This document shows, in pieces, positions 1 through 10,626 of a stretch of DNA of 64,000 bases (positions are counted from its first letter, which is position 1; each line of letters begins with the position of its first letter). Origin of the DNA: Gnetum montanum (lineage: Eukaryota; Streptophyta; Gnetopsida; Gnetales; Gnetaceae); contig MNCI01025300.1 in the NCBI GenBank assembly GCA_015680685.1, positions 272,108-336,107 of the forward strand, in the 5' to 3' direction. The notes under the pieces were generated by a model that had not been told where the DNA came from, did not search any database, and saw only the letters and a list, made by a program, of their open reading frames with translations. The position numbers were made by a program, and so were the translations under genes.

Positions 1-735
1 TAAGGATAGAGGTAGACCCAAAGAAAATCAAAATTATCCAAGGAATTACCCATTAACTAGAAATTTTTAAAGATATTTGGTCATTCCTTGGACATACTAG
101 CTACTATAGGAGATTTTTTGAGAACTTTTCAAAGGTTGCCAAACCATTGATGGAATTAAGGAAAAAGGATGTACCTTTTGAGTGGACCAAGGAATGCAAA
201 TTAGCTTTCCAAACTCTGAAATAGAAGCTAGTAGAAACACCCATTCTACAAGCTCTTGACTGGTCCAAACCATTCTATATCATGATTGATGCATCCAACT
301 ATACTTTAGAAGCCATACTTATATAGTTAGATGACTAGAAGCATCGTTATTACATCCACTATGCAAGTAGAAGTATCGTTGGTGCACAACTTAACTACAC
401 TACCACAGAGATAGAATTAATGACTGTAGTGTTTGCACTAGAAAATTTTAGACACTATGTATTGGGATATAAAGTATATATACATACAAATCATAGTGCA
501 ATCTAGTTCCTCATGAATAATCCAATGGTAAGTTCTCATATCATAAGATGGCTTGTAATCTTTCAAGAGTTCGATTTAACGATGATCGATCACAAGGGCA
601 CCAAGAATGTAGTTTTTTATCATTTATCTTGATTGTGATGGGACAATAAATAGGATGAGTATTCAATTTCTGATCATTTCCCTCATAAATTCCTCTTTAC
701 TGGTGTAGTGAATAATCAATCACCCACGGAGACAA
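1..735 (+). pseudogene. E0 pol remnant: end of reverse transcriptase plus RNase H
   Basis: The reading frame opens inside the RT thumb/connection ('IEVDPKKIK', 'FLGHTSYYRRFFENFS') and continues into a Ty3-type RNase H. That domain shows 'MIDASNY' (first catalytic Asp present), 'TTTEIELMTVVFALE' (Glu present) and 'IHTNHSAI', where the usual TDH Asp has become Asn. At least five stop codons interrupt the frame, mostly TAG or TAA at positions where E3 or E4 have Trp or Gln. The segment would have copied genomic RNA and removed the RNA strand in the cytoplasmic particle. It cannot do so now. The match to the homologous part of E3 (42640-43330) is very clear. Confidence 0.9.
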
Positions 736-779
736 ACTAGTACAGTAGCATTCTTACCTATCTCCTTACCCAACAAACA

Positions 780-2088
780 CCACAAGAGTTAAACCTTAAG
801 AAAAAATAATAGTTTCTTCACCAAGACAAGTACTTTATGGAGATCAATGGGCAACTTTACAAAGTGTGTCCTGATGGCTTGGTTCGATGGTGTGTTCCTG
901 ATATAGATCAACTGCGAGTTGTCCAAGATGCTCATGAGGGTCCTTGTGGGGGTCATTACGCTAGGAGACAAATGGCCATCAAGATCTTGCTTGCAGGATA
1001 TTATTGGCCTACATTATTTCAGGATGCCCATCATTTCGTCTAATCTTGTGAGCATTGTTAATGTGATGGGGGAATAACTACTAGAATGGAGGGTTTGTAA
1101 CAATGGATTCAACCATTAGAACCCTTCAACTTTTGGGGAATTGATTTTATGGGGCCAATTACACCAATTTCCAATGGAAAAGATTATATTATTGTTGCCA
1201 TTGATTACCTAACAAAATGGGCCAAAGTAGTTGTTGTTAAAGATTGTACATCATCTACAGCTGCATGATTTGTTCAACAACAAATCATAAACAAGTTTGG
1301 CGTGCTACATGCACTTATTTTAGACAATGGTACATACTTCAAAAGTGAAAATTTTTTGAAATTAATGCAACGCTTAGGGGTTGAGCATAAATTGACTACA
1401 CCATACCACCCCCCAAGTGAATAGTCAAGTAGAAGTCACCAACAAGGAGATTACAAAGATATTGACAAGAACCATTATCAAGTTTAGGTGAGACTAGAGC
1501 ACTAAACTAAACGATGCTCTTTGGGCATACTGCTCCACATGGAAACTCCCTATAGGCTACTCTCCCTATGAGTTAGTGTACGGTAAATTACCAACACTTC
1601 CCATTCAAAATGAGCTTCGTACACTATCCATGGCATGTGACCTCAACCTTGACCTTGATCTAGCATAAAAACAATGGTTAGTAACCCTTAACTTGCTAGA
1701 TGAAAACTAATTAGCTACCCTGTCATTTAACAAATTGCACAAGGCTTTCAATAGACAACGTCATGACCTAAGAATTAGGAAAGTTAAATATTAGCTAGGG
1801 GATAAGGTTCTCTACTGGAATCCCATACATGTGCCATAATATACTAAATTTCAAACACTATGGAAAGGACCTTATATTATTTATGTAACTTTTCCTTCAG
1901 GGGCCATGACAATATACAAACCTAAGAGCCTAGATAAGAAACTTTTGGTCAATGTGCAACAAACCAAAACTTTCCAAGAGCATAGGATAGCCAGTACATA
2001 GACTACCTCTCTTGATGGACAACCCTACTCACTATTTTGGATCTCCTCCTTCCAACTTAGTCGTGGGGGAGATGGCCACCTATGCTAA
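780..2088 (+). pseudogene. E0 integrase remnant
   Basis: This is the retroviral-type integrase of the element. The N-terminal zinc-binding module is visible around 920-1070 ('HEGPCGGHY', 'GYYWPTLF', 'SCEHC'), with a stop between the His and Cys parts. The catalytic core follows: 'WGIDFMGPI' near 1135-1150 carries the first Asp and 'LILDNGT' near 1315 the second. The catalytic Glu of the 'VEVTNKEI' block is retained, but it lies after a one-base gain in a run of six C at about 1407-1412 that shifts the frame. The C-terminal GPY/F-like module ('LWKGPYII') lies at 1858-1885. The frame finally peters out after 2040. Stops occur throughout, so it is non-functional. Confidence 0.9.
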
Positions 2089-2621
2089 CCCTTCTAGGCC
2101 CTTAGTTCTTTTTGAATTTTTGTTTCACACATTTTTTTTTATTTTTTTTACACCATCATTCATGTTTTTACTATTTCTTTATTTGCTTGATTTACTTTTC
2201 TTCATCATCTAATAAGTGCTCATGAGGGTGGATTGAATTATATAATATTTATTGCTAATGTTTGGTTTTTACCTTTGAATTATGATGCTGATATTAAGGT
2301 ATGGTTCTTTTGGTATAACAGGCAATGAGTCCACACCATCCTCTCATCCATACAACTCTATGCTCTTCTTTGGCTTGAAACTGTACAGTCCCCCTTTTCT
2401 AAGTAAATTTATTAATAAATTGGTGGCCAGGTACTTTTCAAACCAAGGAAAGACTCAAAGGATGAAAAGGGTATGACTTCAAGGGGATTTGATGCATTTG
2501 TGATGGTCATTCTCTTGGGTTCTTGGATGCTTGTTTCTTGGGTTTTTCACCATTTTGACATTTTTCAAAAATCAAGAAGCTAAGTGAATAAAAATAAGTC
2601 TTTGCATGATGTGGTTCTGAT

Positions 2622-2657
<36 letters not shown>

Positions 2658-3999
2658 AAGGAGAAAAGTGGGAATTCAAAGCACACCCCTTAGACATAAT
2701 ATAGCAATATGGGCTACAAGCCTTGGTTATGAAACTAGAAATACATGTTACCCATGCCTAAAGGTTCCCTCTAAATAAGGCCCTTTCTCACTTCCTACTT
2801 CTTCATCTTGCTCTCCTTGGGATGGTGGTCACCTTTTGTGAAGGAACTCTTGCTGCTTCAAGAGGATGGATTGGCTAGGTGTATTGATGCGAGGTCACTA
2901 AATGTGGTTGGTTTGAGTCTAGATTTGAAATGAAGTTCTACTCAGTTATCTTAAATATGAAATACACAAGGGGCTTTACACAACCTTGTTCTTGGGATTC
3001 CATTCCATTCTCTCCTCTTCATCTTTCTTCCCATTTTCCAACTCATTGCCAGTTTCATTATTAGTCTATTCTGGGTTGATGCTTTATTTTTCTTTGGTGA
3101 ATTCTTGTGGGTAAGTTTTTAACTCTTGCTTATAAATGACATTTCTAGAGCCTACAGACTCTTTGGTTTGTGGGTTTGTTATGGCATAAAGGGCATGAGC
3201 CTACTTTGGGGAGGACCCACTGGCATTCCTTTTTGGTGCAATTGTTAAGTTCTTTTCCTTAAACATTTCCTGTAATCAATCATCTCTTGTTTCATCCCCA
3301 TCCATAACATTCATTTTTATTGGTGTTGCCATTGTTATTTTTTCCCATATTTCTTGTTCCTCATATTTTTCCATCTTATAGCTACCAGAGGTTCACTCTT
3401 AGTTGTGGGGGCCCTGGCACAAATTTTTTAATTTTCTCCATTTTACTATTCACCTAACCCCTACACCTTGGATAGTTACCTATGATAAATTTCTGAATCA
3501 GTTTCTACCATAACCACAACTCAGCCAATGTGCTTCATATCGAGGAAAGGTATCAACTGCATTGTGGTTTATCTATCCTTTCTCATTTATGACTATGTTG
3601 TGTGTGCAGATGGTCATACAAATAATGGACTGAGCTTGGAGGAAGCACTCAGTATCCACTAGAACTAGAGCATTTATGAAAGGAGCAATTTTGGTGGCAT
3701 GGCTATGGATAAACAACGGAAGGCACAATCTCGGCATTGACGGCAACATGATCCATCTTCTTTCTCTCTCTCTTTATCTCTTCAAGCTACCAAATAAAGG
3801 CTTGGATGTCATTTATGTATTAGTGTTCACCACAATGTTCATGAATACTAATGTTGTAATATGCTTATTGATTTATTCGCTGGGCACGTTGGGTCTGTCA
3901 TCACATTCCACCATCAGTTGTTAATTAGTCAATAATTCCATAACTTCCCAATATTTTGTAAGGAACTAGAGGATGAGTTTTCATTCAGTCATAAGGGTA
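2089..3999 (+). other. E0 3' non-coding tail
   Basis: About 1.9 kb lies between integrase and 3' LTR with no long frame. It is collinear with the equivalent tails of E3 (44662-46646), E1 (10627-12720) and E4 (49161-51169), sharing landmarks such as the 'GGTGTG' / 'AATTCAAAGCACACCCC' region, a 'CTACAGACTCTTTGGTTTG' block and 'AGGACCCACT'. In Athila elements this is where an env-like gene sits. I see no signal peptide or membrane protein here, so the env is lost or was never present. Short frames such as 2012-2212 and 3676-3924 are not conserved between copies. Confidence 0.75.
2624..2654. repeat. (AG)n microsatellite
   Basis: An uninterrupted AG dinucleotide run lies in the non-coding tail of E0. 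The other copies lack it at the same place, so it expanded after E0 inserted. Confidence 0.95.
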
Positions 4000-4008
4000 T
4001 GATGAGAG

Positions 4009-4218
4009 TGGCAACTCTAGCAGTTATTCTAATTATTAGAGTAGTTACTCTAGTGGTTTATTCTAATTATTAGAGTAGTTACTCTAGTGGTTTATTCTAA
4101 TTATTAAAGCAATTACTCTAGTAGTATATTCTAATTATTAGAGAGGTTACTCTAATGGTTATTTTAGCAGTTATTCTAATTATTAGAATAGTTACTCTAA
4201 TTATTAGAGTAGTTGCTC
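4009..4218. repeat. Minisatellite in the U3 of the E0 LTR
   Basis: About five to six imperfect copies of a ~36-38-bp unit are built from TTATTCTAATTATTAGAGTA and AGTTACTCTAGTGG. Each unit is partly palindromic (CTAATTATTAG; TACTCTA versus TAGAGTA). The array lies directly upstream of the TATA box, the slot held by GATATC-type boxes in related LTRs. Confidence 0.9.
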
Positions 4219-4226
4219 CCAAGTCT

Positions 4227-4234
4227 ATAAATAC
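4227..4234 (+). promoter_or_regulatory. TATA box of E0 3' LTR
   Basis: TATAAATA lies about 230 bp into the LTR, with the minisatellite directly upstream and a polyadenylation signal ~170 bp downstream, the normal U3-R arrangement. Confidence 0.7.
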
Positions 4235-4400
4235 AGTGCCCAAGCGCATAATTGAAAAGAAGTCTTTTGGTAGTCAAGTAGCAAAACTCTTGTAGTCTAT
4301 TTGAAAGTTAGAGTATTTTCCAAGTGCCCATAGTAGGAGGTCTAAGTGTGGATGGATCTTTATTTGAGCATTATGTACCTAAGCACACCTTGTATACAAC

Positions 4401-4406
4401 AATAAA
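4401..4406 (+). terminator. Polyadenylation signal of E0 LTR
   Basis: AATAAA within 'CAATAAAGATG' occupies the same place as AATAAAGA in E3 and S5, downstream of the TATA box. It marks the R region. Confidence 0.6.
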
Positions 4407-4986
4407 GATGAGCCCTTCGATTCATCCTTGCAGCACTTGAGATTTGTTTTCTTAATGCATTTCTTTTATTTTATTTTCTTATGCATTTATTTTATTTTAT
4501 GCACTTTACATTTTCGTTATTAGCACAGCAATTCATTTTGATCAATTAAGTAGATCTTTAAATTACACAAGCATGACCACTTCAAGCATGTGTGTAATGC
4601 TTGGTAACCTAGTAACAATTAGCATTTGGTAATCCTAGCAGTATTGCACTGGTTCAAGATGTGTACGGCAAGTGGGAAAGAATGCTGGTGTTAGGATTAG
4701 ATAGAACTTAGTTAATGAGTAGTTAACTTAAATTAATCACCTAGTTATCTCTCTCTTTCCCTATTACCACAGGACATAAAAGCATAAAAGATATAAAAAT
4801 CATATGCCTTAATCTTACTTAACCATACAATTGTGACATAGAAGTAAGTTTGGGAAGACAACGATCAATCAACCCATCCTTGTTCCACAAGGGCGCATAA
4901 GCACTTAGTCCTTGGAATGCAACCATATCGTTTGTGAAACACTCATATTCGTATGGTTGACCATAGGGGTACCTCGCCACTCATCC

Positions 4987-5382
4987 CTAGGGCATTAAGT
5001 GAACTTCAAAGGTAGCACTATAAAACAACATGTAGGTAATAGGTAACTTAATTAGATATGATTCTCATGACTTAACCTCAAGGATCTTAGTTTTGAATTC
5101 AATTAATAAAGAAAGAAAGAGTTACAAGAGTTTCCATAATCTTAATAGAAACTAAGCATTTAATTCAAACATATTTTAAGTTTACTTCTAAGGCATACAC
5201 CTATATAAATATGATCCTAAAGCTATATGTTATGTATGGTACTACAATAAGATATGATATTATAATTGCAATAAGATGAAATGCATTATATTTAAGTGTA
5301 GATGATATCTAATGCATCATATATGGATATATATATATATATATACTTAGTAATAACTATAATTTATTAAATTACTAGTCTA
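4987..5382 (-). other. Non-coding 3' end of element X, boundary unclear
   Basis: This sequence lies between the end of the X integrase frame (stop at 5383-5385 on the - strand) and the E0 LTR. It should contain the 3' UTR and possibly part of the 3' LTR of X. I could not match it to the candidate 5' end of X at 20569-21699, so the LTR is either truncated by E0 or too diverged to see. An (AT)n run lies at 5327-5345. Confidence 0.4.
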
Positions 5383-6480
5383 CTAGGTGTCCACACAGAA
5401 CAATGGTATAAAATTGTTTAAGGTGGAATGCATTAAAGTTTATAGTAAACTTGCTACCTTGAAGGTCAACTATCTTATAAACATTAGGGGCTACAACCTC
5501 CATAACTTGATATGGTTTTGACCACATTGGTGAGAACTTGGTTTAAGAATGTTTTTGCTCAAAATCTCTATATCTTTTCAAGACTAGATCACCTATTTCA
5601 AATACATGAGTGGAACACTTTCTATCAAACCATTTTTCAATAAATATTTGATGATTTGATAGGTTTTCCATTACTTTTAAATATTTTAGTTCAACATCCC
5701 AAAGATCATACAATCTAAGAATAAGGCTCTCATCAAGATTTAGGTAATCTAAGAAAAACTCATAAGTAGGAATTTGTAAGTTTATGGGTAACAGAGGCTT
5801 TTAACCATAAACTAGTTTATAACAAGTAGTATTAAGAGATTCTTTGTAACAAATACGATCTACCTATACAATCCATTTTACTTTTTCATACCAAAGTTTT
5901 ATTTTTTCATTAGTCATATATTTAATTCCACCTAGATGATTTATGTTGAAAGATTTAGCTAAGTCATTTCCTAAAAGATAATATTCTATAACGCATTTGA
6001 TTATGACTTCATTATTCATAGTCCATTTAGTGATTTTCACTAAGATGAAGGTAGGACCATTATTAACTACTAAGGCATATGGATGTCTGTATTGCATTAT
6101 GATATTTTCCTCAAGAAATTTAATAACCTCACATGATGTAGCTCTTCTTCTTACTTTGGCTTTTGGCCAATGTGTAGTATAGTGAGTTGTTGTTAAAATA
6201 AATTTATGTTAGTCTAATTATGGTGGGTTGATTACTTCAATAAAATCAAGAGTCCATTATGCAAAACGTCTTACTTCAATACTAGTTTGTAGAGGTGCTG
6301 AGCTTTTAGAATCTCTACCTTTGAATATTTGACATTGGATGCAAGTTTTTGATATGTTACAAGCATCAGTGGTCATAGTTGACCTATAATATCCAGCCTT
6401 TGTAAACTTATGAGTTAAGATTAGTATCCTATGTGTCCTTCATCATATAAGCTTTTTATCACATCATTGGCTTCTTCTCT
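5383..6480 (-). pseudogene. Element X integrase remnant
   Basis: The zinc-module end shows 'AGYYRSTM' and 'KTCIQCQIFKG'. The core shows 'WTLDFIEVINPP' (first Asp), 'ALVVNNGPTF' (second catalytic Asp now Asn) and 'GNDLAKSFN', where the usual catalytic Glu is Lys. Both catalytic changes are G-to-A. The C-terminus continues through 'LVYG', 'LLPINLQIPTYEF' and a GPY-like 'SPMWSKPYQVMEVV' to a stop at 5385-5383. This long integrase C-terminus is typical of plant Ty3/gypsy elements outside the Athila families seen elsewhere in this window. Several further stops are present, so it is inactive. Confidence 0.85.
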
Positions 6481-6773
6481 ATTTAAGCATCTAAGGAGAA
6501 CTCCTTCAAAGTTGCATTCATAAAGATGACCATTAATCATGCTAAATTTACAACTTGTGGATATTAAAAGCTTATGCTTGTACTTAGGTAAGTCTAAATG
6601 GTAATGATAAAAAATTAGATAATATTTGGTATCTTCATACCAAGGATCATTTAAGTAATTTGGTGTAAAGGGAACTAGTTCATTATTTTCAAGTTAAAAC
6701 ACATGTATAGGTATGGATTCAAGCTCAAATGAGGCTTTTGGGTTTTTGAGGATTGATGCTTAGGCTATCAAGT

Positions 6774-8204
6774 TTAGTTAAACCAATTCCATTGAATGCC
6801 ATATTCCTGCAACTTCATAATATATTTGGCTCTTTTTCTTGAAGGGTTTTGGAGCTTTGCTAGAGCAACAGTAGTGTGATTTAGAATAATTACAATAATT
6901 TTTGATTTTAAAAGGTAAAATTGAAACTTCTTTAAAGCTTTAACTATCAAATATAGTTGTTTTTCTATGGGAGAGTATCTCAACTTAGCATCTTTGAGTG
7001 AATTCAACATATAAGTAATGCAATGTTCTTCCTAATTAGCTATCTCTTAAGTTAAAATGGTAGTTGCTATATGATCACTTGCAAAGGCATATAGAAAGAA
7101 ATAATTTTCATACCAAGGAGCAACTAAAACTAGAGCTTCAACTAGAGCTTCTTTTATAGCTAAGAAATAATTTTTGTGTTTAGCAATCCATATAATATCC
7201 TCATATTTCTTTAGCATTACATTAAGAGATCTTACTAGTTCTACAAACATAGAAATAAATTGGCTAATAAATTTAATCTTTCCAAATAAAGATCTTAAAT
7301 CCTTTTTGGATAAGGGAAAAGGAATTTCTAGGATAGTATTAACTTGTTCAGGATTAATAGAAATGCCTTCTCTTATCACTATGTGCTCAAGGAATTTTTC
7401 ACTTTGTACATCAAATACAAAACTTCTTAGCATTTAATGTTATACCATATTTCTACATCTCAAACATACATTTTTAAGATCTTGAATATGGATGTTTCTA
7501 TCATGTGAGAAAACTGTTAAGTCATATAAATAAAGGAATATGGTTTTCTTAATTATCCCTTCAAATGATTTATTCATTGCACGTTGAAAGTTTGATCCTA
7601 CATTCAATAATCCAAAAGGCATTTTGACATATGAAAATGTTTCTAATTTTGTAACAAAGTTGTTTTACATTGATATTTCTTGTTCATGAGAATGTAATTG
7701 TAACCTGAATATCCATCTAAGAATGGGTACATTTGCACACCAGTTACTGCTTGAAGGAACTCCTCCATAAGTGGAAGTGGATAATTATTCTTAATGCAAG
7801 ATGCATTAATATTTCTAAAGTCAATGCATAATCATTATCTCCTAATTGGTTATGTATAGCAGATAAGTATGAAACCTAACTAGAGTGTTGAACTAGATAA
7901 ATAAATTCAGATTTCAAAATTTTATCAATATACTTTTTCATTAGGTGTTCAATTTTAGGGTTAATTGGTCTTAAGTTTTGTTTAAAAGGTTGGTTTCAAG
8001 TTTAACTGGTATTATGTGTGTAATGATAAGTTGGTTATAAGCCTTTAAATCTTCATAGGACCTATCTAAAACATCATTGAATTTATATAGTAATGTCATC
8101 AACATATCCTTTTTGTCAAAATGTAAATGTTTACCTATGTGAGTAGAATGTTCTTGATTTTTTCTTTTGAATAAAAAAATTTGATTTCTACTAATACTTG
8201 TCAA
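6774..8204 (-). pseudogene. Element X reverse transcriptase and RNase H remnant
   Basis: The N-terminal linker ('DVLDRSYEDLKAYNQLIITH', 7971-8204) is followed by RT fingers/palm: 'CIDFRNINAS', 'NNYPLPLMEEFLQAVTG', 'FLDGYSGYN'. Then comes 'MPFGLLNVGSNFQRAM' and the catalytic box 'YLYDLTVFS', where YLDD has lost its first Asp. The connection ('LSKKDLRSLFGKIKFISQF') and the classical RNase H ('YSPIEKQLYLIVKALKKFQFYLL') follow down to 6774. Frameshifts and stops split it into at least four frames. It would have been the DNA-synthesising enzyme of X. Confidence 0.85.
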
Positions 8205-8499
8205 TCTTTGTGTTATAGTACTTCAATTTCATTATTCATTTTATGTAATTATGCTCTCCTAGTAATAACATTAGGTGAAACTTCATGGATAAGAATTGAA
8301 TCATTTGAATAAGTGTGTGAAGCTTCAAGAATTTGATCATAAAACTCCTCTTGACTACTAAGAAAATAAGTAATTTGATGATCATCATCAAACACTTGTG
8401 AAGATAGAACATTATCAGGGATGAAGTAACAATCAACATTTTCCATGGTGATTTTAGAATTCCAAGCTCCATAAGAAAATGGAAGATCAAAAACATACA

Positions 8500-8893
8500 A
8501 AGTTTACACTAAGACATCAATAATGTGGTTTTAATTCCTAGGGACATGTTCTAATGTGATCAGATCAAATTCCTTAAATAATTCTAATACCTATATCTTG
8601 TATACTCTCATTAAAGGATCCTTATCTTCATAAACATTGTTGATTTGATTCATAATAAGTTTTGAATCATTATAAATATTTAATTTTGAAAGGCCAAAGT
8701 AAATAGCATATTTTAGTCCATGAATTAAAGCTTCATATTCTATCATGTTGTTTTTTATGGTTTTTGAAAAATGAATCGCCTTAAGTTTTAGAGCTTTCCT
8801 AAGGGAAATTAACATAATTCTAGCACTACATCCTTGTTTTCCTAAGAATCCATCAATCTTAAGTATCCATGTATGAAAGTTATTGAAATCCAA
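8500..8893 (-). pseudogene. Additional archaeal-type RNase H domain of element X, upstream of RT
   Basis: A second RNase H separate from the one fused to RT. Motifs in order: 'WILKIDGFLGKQGCSARIML' (catalytic Asp in KIDG), 'NNMIEYEALIHGLKYAI' (catalytic Glu), 'LNIYNDSKLIMNQINNVYE' (catalytic Asp), then past a stop 'LEHVPRN' and 'HIIDVL' (fourth acidic residue). The 'EYEALIxGL' and 'DSxLIxNQ' wording is that of the extra (archaeal-like) RNase H of Tat-branch Ty3/gypsy elements. It lies 5' of the RT linker (8204) and 3' of the protease (9230-9760), so it precedes RT. All four acidic positions survive, although a stop interrupts the end. Confidence 0.8.
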
Positions 8894-9229
8894 AAATCAA
8901 GCTCTTTGATTAATATAAGTATTATCATATCATAAATCATATTATCATCAAAGGATTAAATAGTGAGAATTTTACTAATATCCTTATATTTACCAATTGG
9001 TGGAGTATTGCTAAATAAGTCTTTTCATCATGCTTTTGAAAAGGTAATGTGTTAATATGAATTTTAAAAAGTTTAGTTTGTTATTAGGATGTGGCATAAC
9101 TATGCACATAGGAATTTATCTCTGGTAAGGAGTTGTTCATTTCATCTAAATCTCTGTCCAACTTATACTAATAAAATCCGAGATCAATGACTCCCACAAA
9201 GTTCACACTTTGATTAGTTTATAAGATAT

Positions 9230-9762
9230 GAGATTCATCTGGACTTGAGATGACGTGCAGATGGAAAGGTTCTTTAGAAATTATTACATGTTTAGATCCA
9301 TCTTTAATTCAAAGAAGGAGTTCTGAGAAATCGAATCTAAAGAAACCTCCAAATTTGGCACCAAAGCTACATGAGAGTAACATGCCATATGTAGATTTCA
9401 TATCTACTACTAAAATATCTATCTGACATGAGAAATCAGGATATTTCTTTAGGAGAATTTGAATATTTTTAAGGGATTCAACTACATGGGAATTTGATCC
9501 ATCGAGTTAGATAACACTTCTTGTTTGGGGAATCATTTAGGCTTCTAAAGTTTTGCATACCTCAAGAGGCATTACATTTACAGTAGCTCCTAAATCCATT
9601 AGACAATTCTAAATATTCTTTTCTAGTATGACAAAAGTGATTAGAAAAGGAGGTTTTTCCTTCTTGTTCTATTGGTGAAGAATAGATTTTTCAAAAATTC
9701 TAGCTCCATTTTCAAAATGAACTTGTTTTTTACTCATAAGAGCCTTACCTTTATCTCTATAT
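9230..9762 (-). pseudogene. Element X protease remnant
   Basis: On the - strand, 'KPPFLITFVILEKN' is followed by 'LMDLGATVNVMPLEVCKTL', a retropepsin-type active site in which DLGA replaces DSGA, as in many plant Ty3/gypsy elements. The flap and C-terminal strands follow: 'DILVVDMKSTYGMLL' and 'KHVIISKEPFHLHVISS'. E1 inserted just upstream (TSD TCATT at 9763-9767), separating this domain from the gag C-terminus at 18996. The domain would have cut the Gag-Pol precursor. Stops at former Gln and Arg codons inactivate it. Confidence 0.8.
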
Positions 9763-9767
9763 TCATT

Positions 9768-10626
9768 TGATGAGCGGTGAGGTACCCATATGCCCAACCA
9801 TATGAATCACTAAGGCATTTACAGGTAATCCGATCGAATTTTATGGACCTATAGTCCTTCAATATACTAGTTTCTCTAGGAAGTGAAATGGGCATTGAGA
9901 ACATTTGTTGTCTTTGCAACTACACTTGCGAAGCTTAAGGATATGGTTTAAGTGTAATTGACGTATATGATTTTTCTCATTTTATGTTTTATAAGTTTAA
10001 TTACCTACAAAAAGAATTAAAGGTAAAGTAATTTAAGATCTAATTCATCTACTGCTTAGCTAGCCTAACACAAGTACCTGTCTCACTTTCTTGGACACAT
10101 CCTGAACACATATAGCATTATTGGACTACCAAACATTAAGCATTGCTAGGTTGCCAAGCACTATGTATGCTCAGAGTGGTCGTGCTTGTGTTCATTAACA
10201 ATTGGAAATTAATGGCTTAATTCAAATGCATTAAAGTAAAGTGCATGAAAGTGAACTGCATTAAAGGAAACATTATTCTATTCTCAGTGCTATAAGGATT
10301 GTCAAAAGAGTTCATTTTTTATTCCCTTCATACTACTACACTTAGGTACATCAGTGTTCGAACAAAGATCCATACACACGTAGACTCTTGTTGTGAGCAC
10401 TTCTAACTCTAGAGAAAACAAACTACAAGAGCTTCACTAATTTGACTAAAAACTAATATGAAAACTAACTAGAAATCATGAGCCTCCGTGCTATATTTAT
10501 AGGCTAGCATATATCCCATGAAATCGAATACCCAACATTGCATCTTGGCTCTAACATCAAATACCCGACGTCAAGGCTCTAACATTGAATACTCGACATT
10601 GAAGCATACAAAAACATGCTTCATCA
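9768..10626 (-). repeat. 3' LTR of E1
   Basis: On the + strand it reads TGATGAG...CTTCATCA. The minus-strand TATA box (TATAAATA) is at 10494-10501. U3 boxes of the type GAyATTGAATACyCGACATT lie at 10517-10605, directly upstream of the TATA box. The paired motif appears here as TTGGCAACC / TTTGGTAG complements near 10125-10160. The U5 end (9768-9830) is the block shared with all related LTRs. Confidence 0.92.

Larger units (their letters stand above)
1..4986 (+). mobile_element. Athila-like Ty3/gypsy LTR retrotransposon E0, left end beyond window
   Basis: The visible part runs RT C-terminus, RNase H, integrase, a ~2-kb non-coding tail and a 3' LTR. It is collinear with the complete element E3 (for example the opening bases here match the RT segment near 42640). 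RT wording such as the integrase-distal 'GHTSYYRRF' block and the RNase H 'YTTTE' block are those of the Athila branch of Ty3/gypsy. The LTR is preceded by a short purine tract (ataagggta). Because the 5' LTR lies outside the window, target-site duplications cannot be checked. Many in-frame stops at former Trp and Gln codons show the copy is dead. Confidence 0.93.
4000..4986 (+). repeat. 3' LTR of E0
   Basis: It starts TGATGAG right after the purine tract and ends ...CACTCATCC, where related LTRs end CTCATCA; the last base has changed. Internal landmarks match E3 and S5: a TATA box, an AATAAA signal, the paired TTGGTAA motif (about 4609-4635) and the conserved U5 end (...GTATGGTTGACCATAGGGGTACCTCGCCACTCATC). 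The U3 part differs from E3 because it is filled by an imperfect ~37-bp minisatellite instead of GATATC boxes. At ~987 bp it is longer than the other LTRs (~830-880 bp). Confidence 0.9.
4987..9767 (-). mobile_element. Older Ty3/gypsy element X (Tat-like), pol half
   Basis: Read on the - strand, this holds protease, an archaeal-type RNase H, RT, RNase H and integrase in that order. The element continues at 18991-21704 on the far side of E1, which inserted with an exact TCATT duplication. The RT linker contains an 'SYEDL' block like the SYEDMPG wording of Tat-branch elements, and the second RNase H is the known hallmark of that branch. It is more decayed than the Athila-like copies and is the host of E1, so it is the oldest LTR element here. 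Confidence 0.85.

Noticed and set aside
2012-2212. Small frame ending in a Phe-rich segment after E0 integrase
   Set aside because: The Phe-rich end is a T-rich stretch in non-coding tail; not conserved in sister elements.
4009-4218. CRISPR-like array
   Set aside because: Units are contiguous and imperfect with no unique spacers, in a plant LTR.
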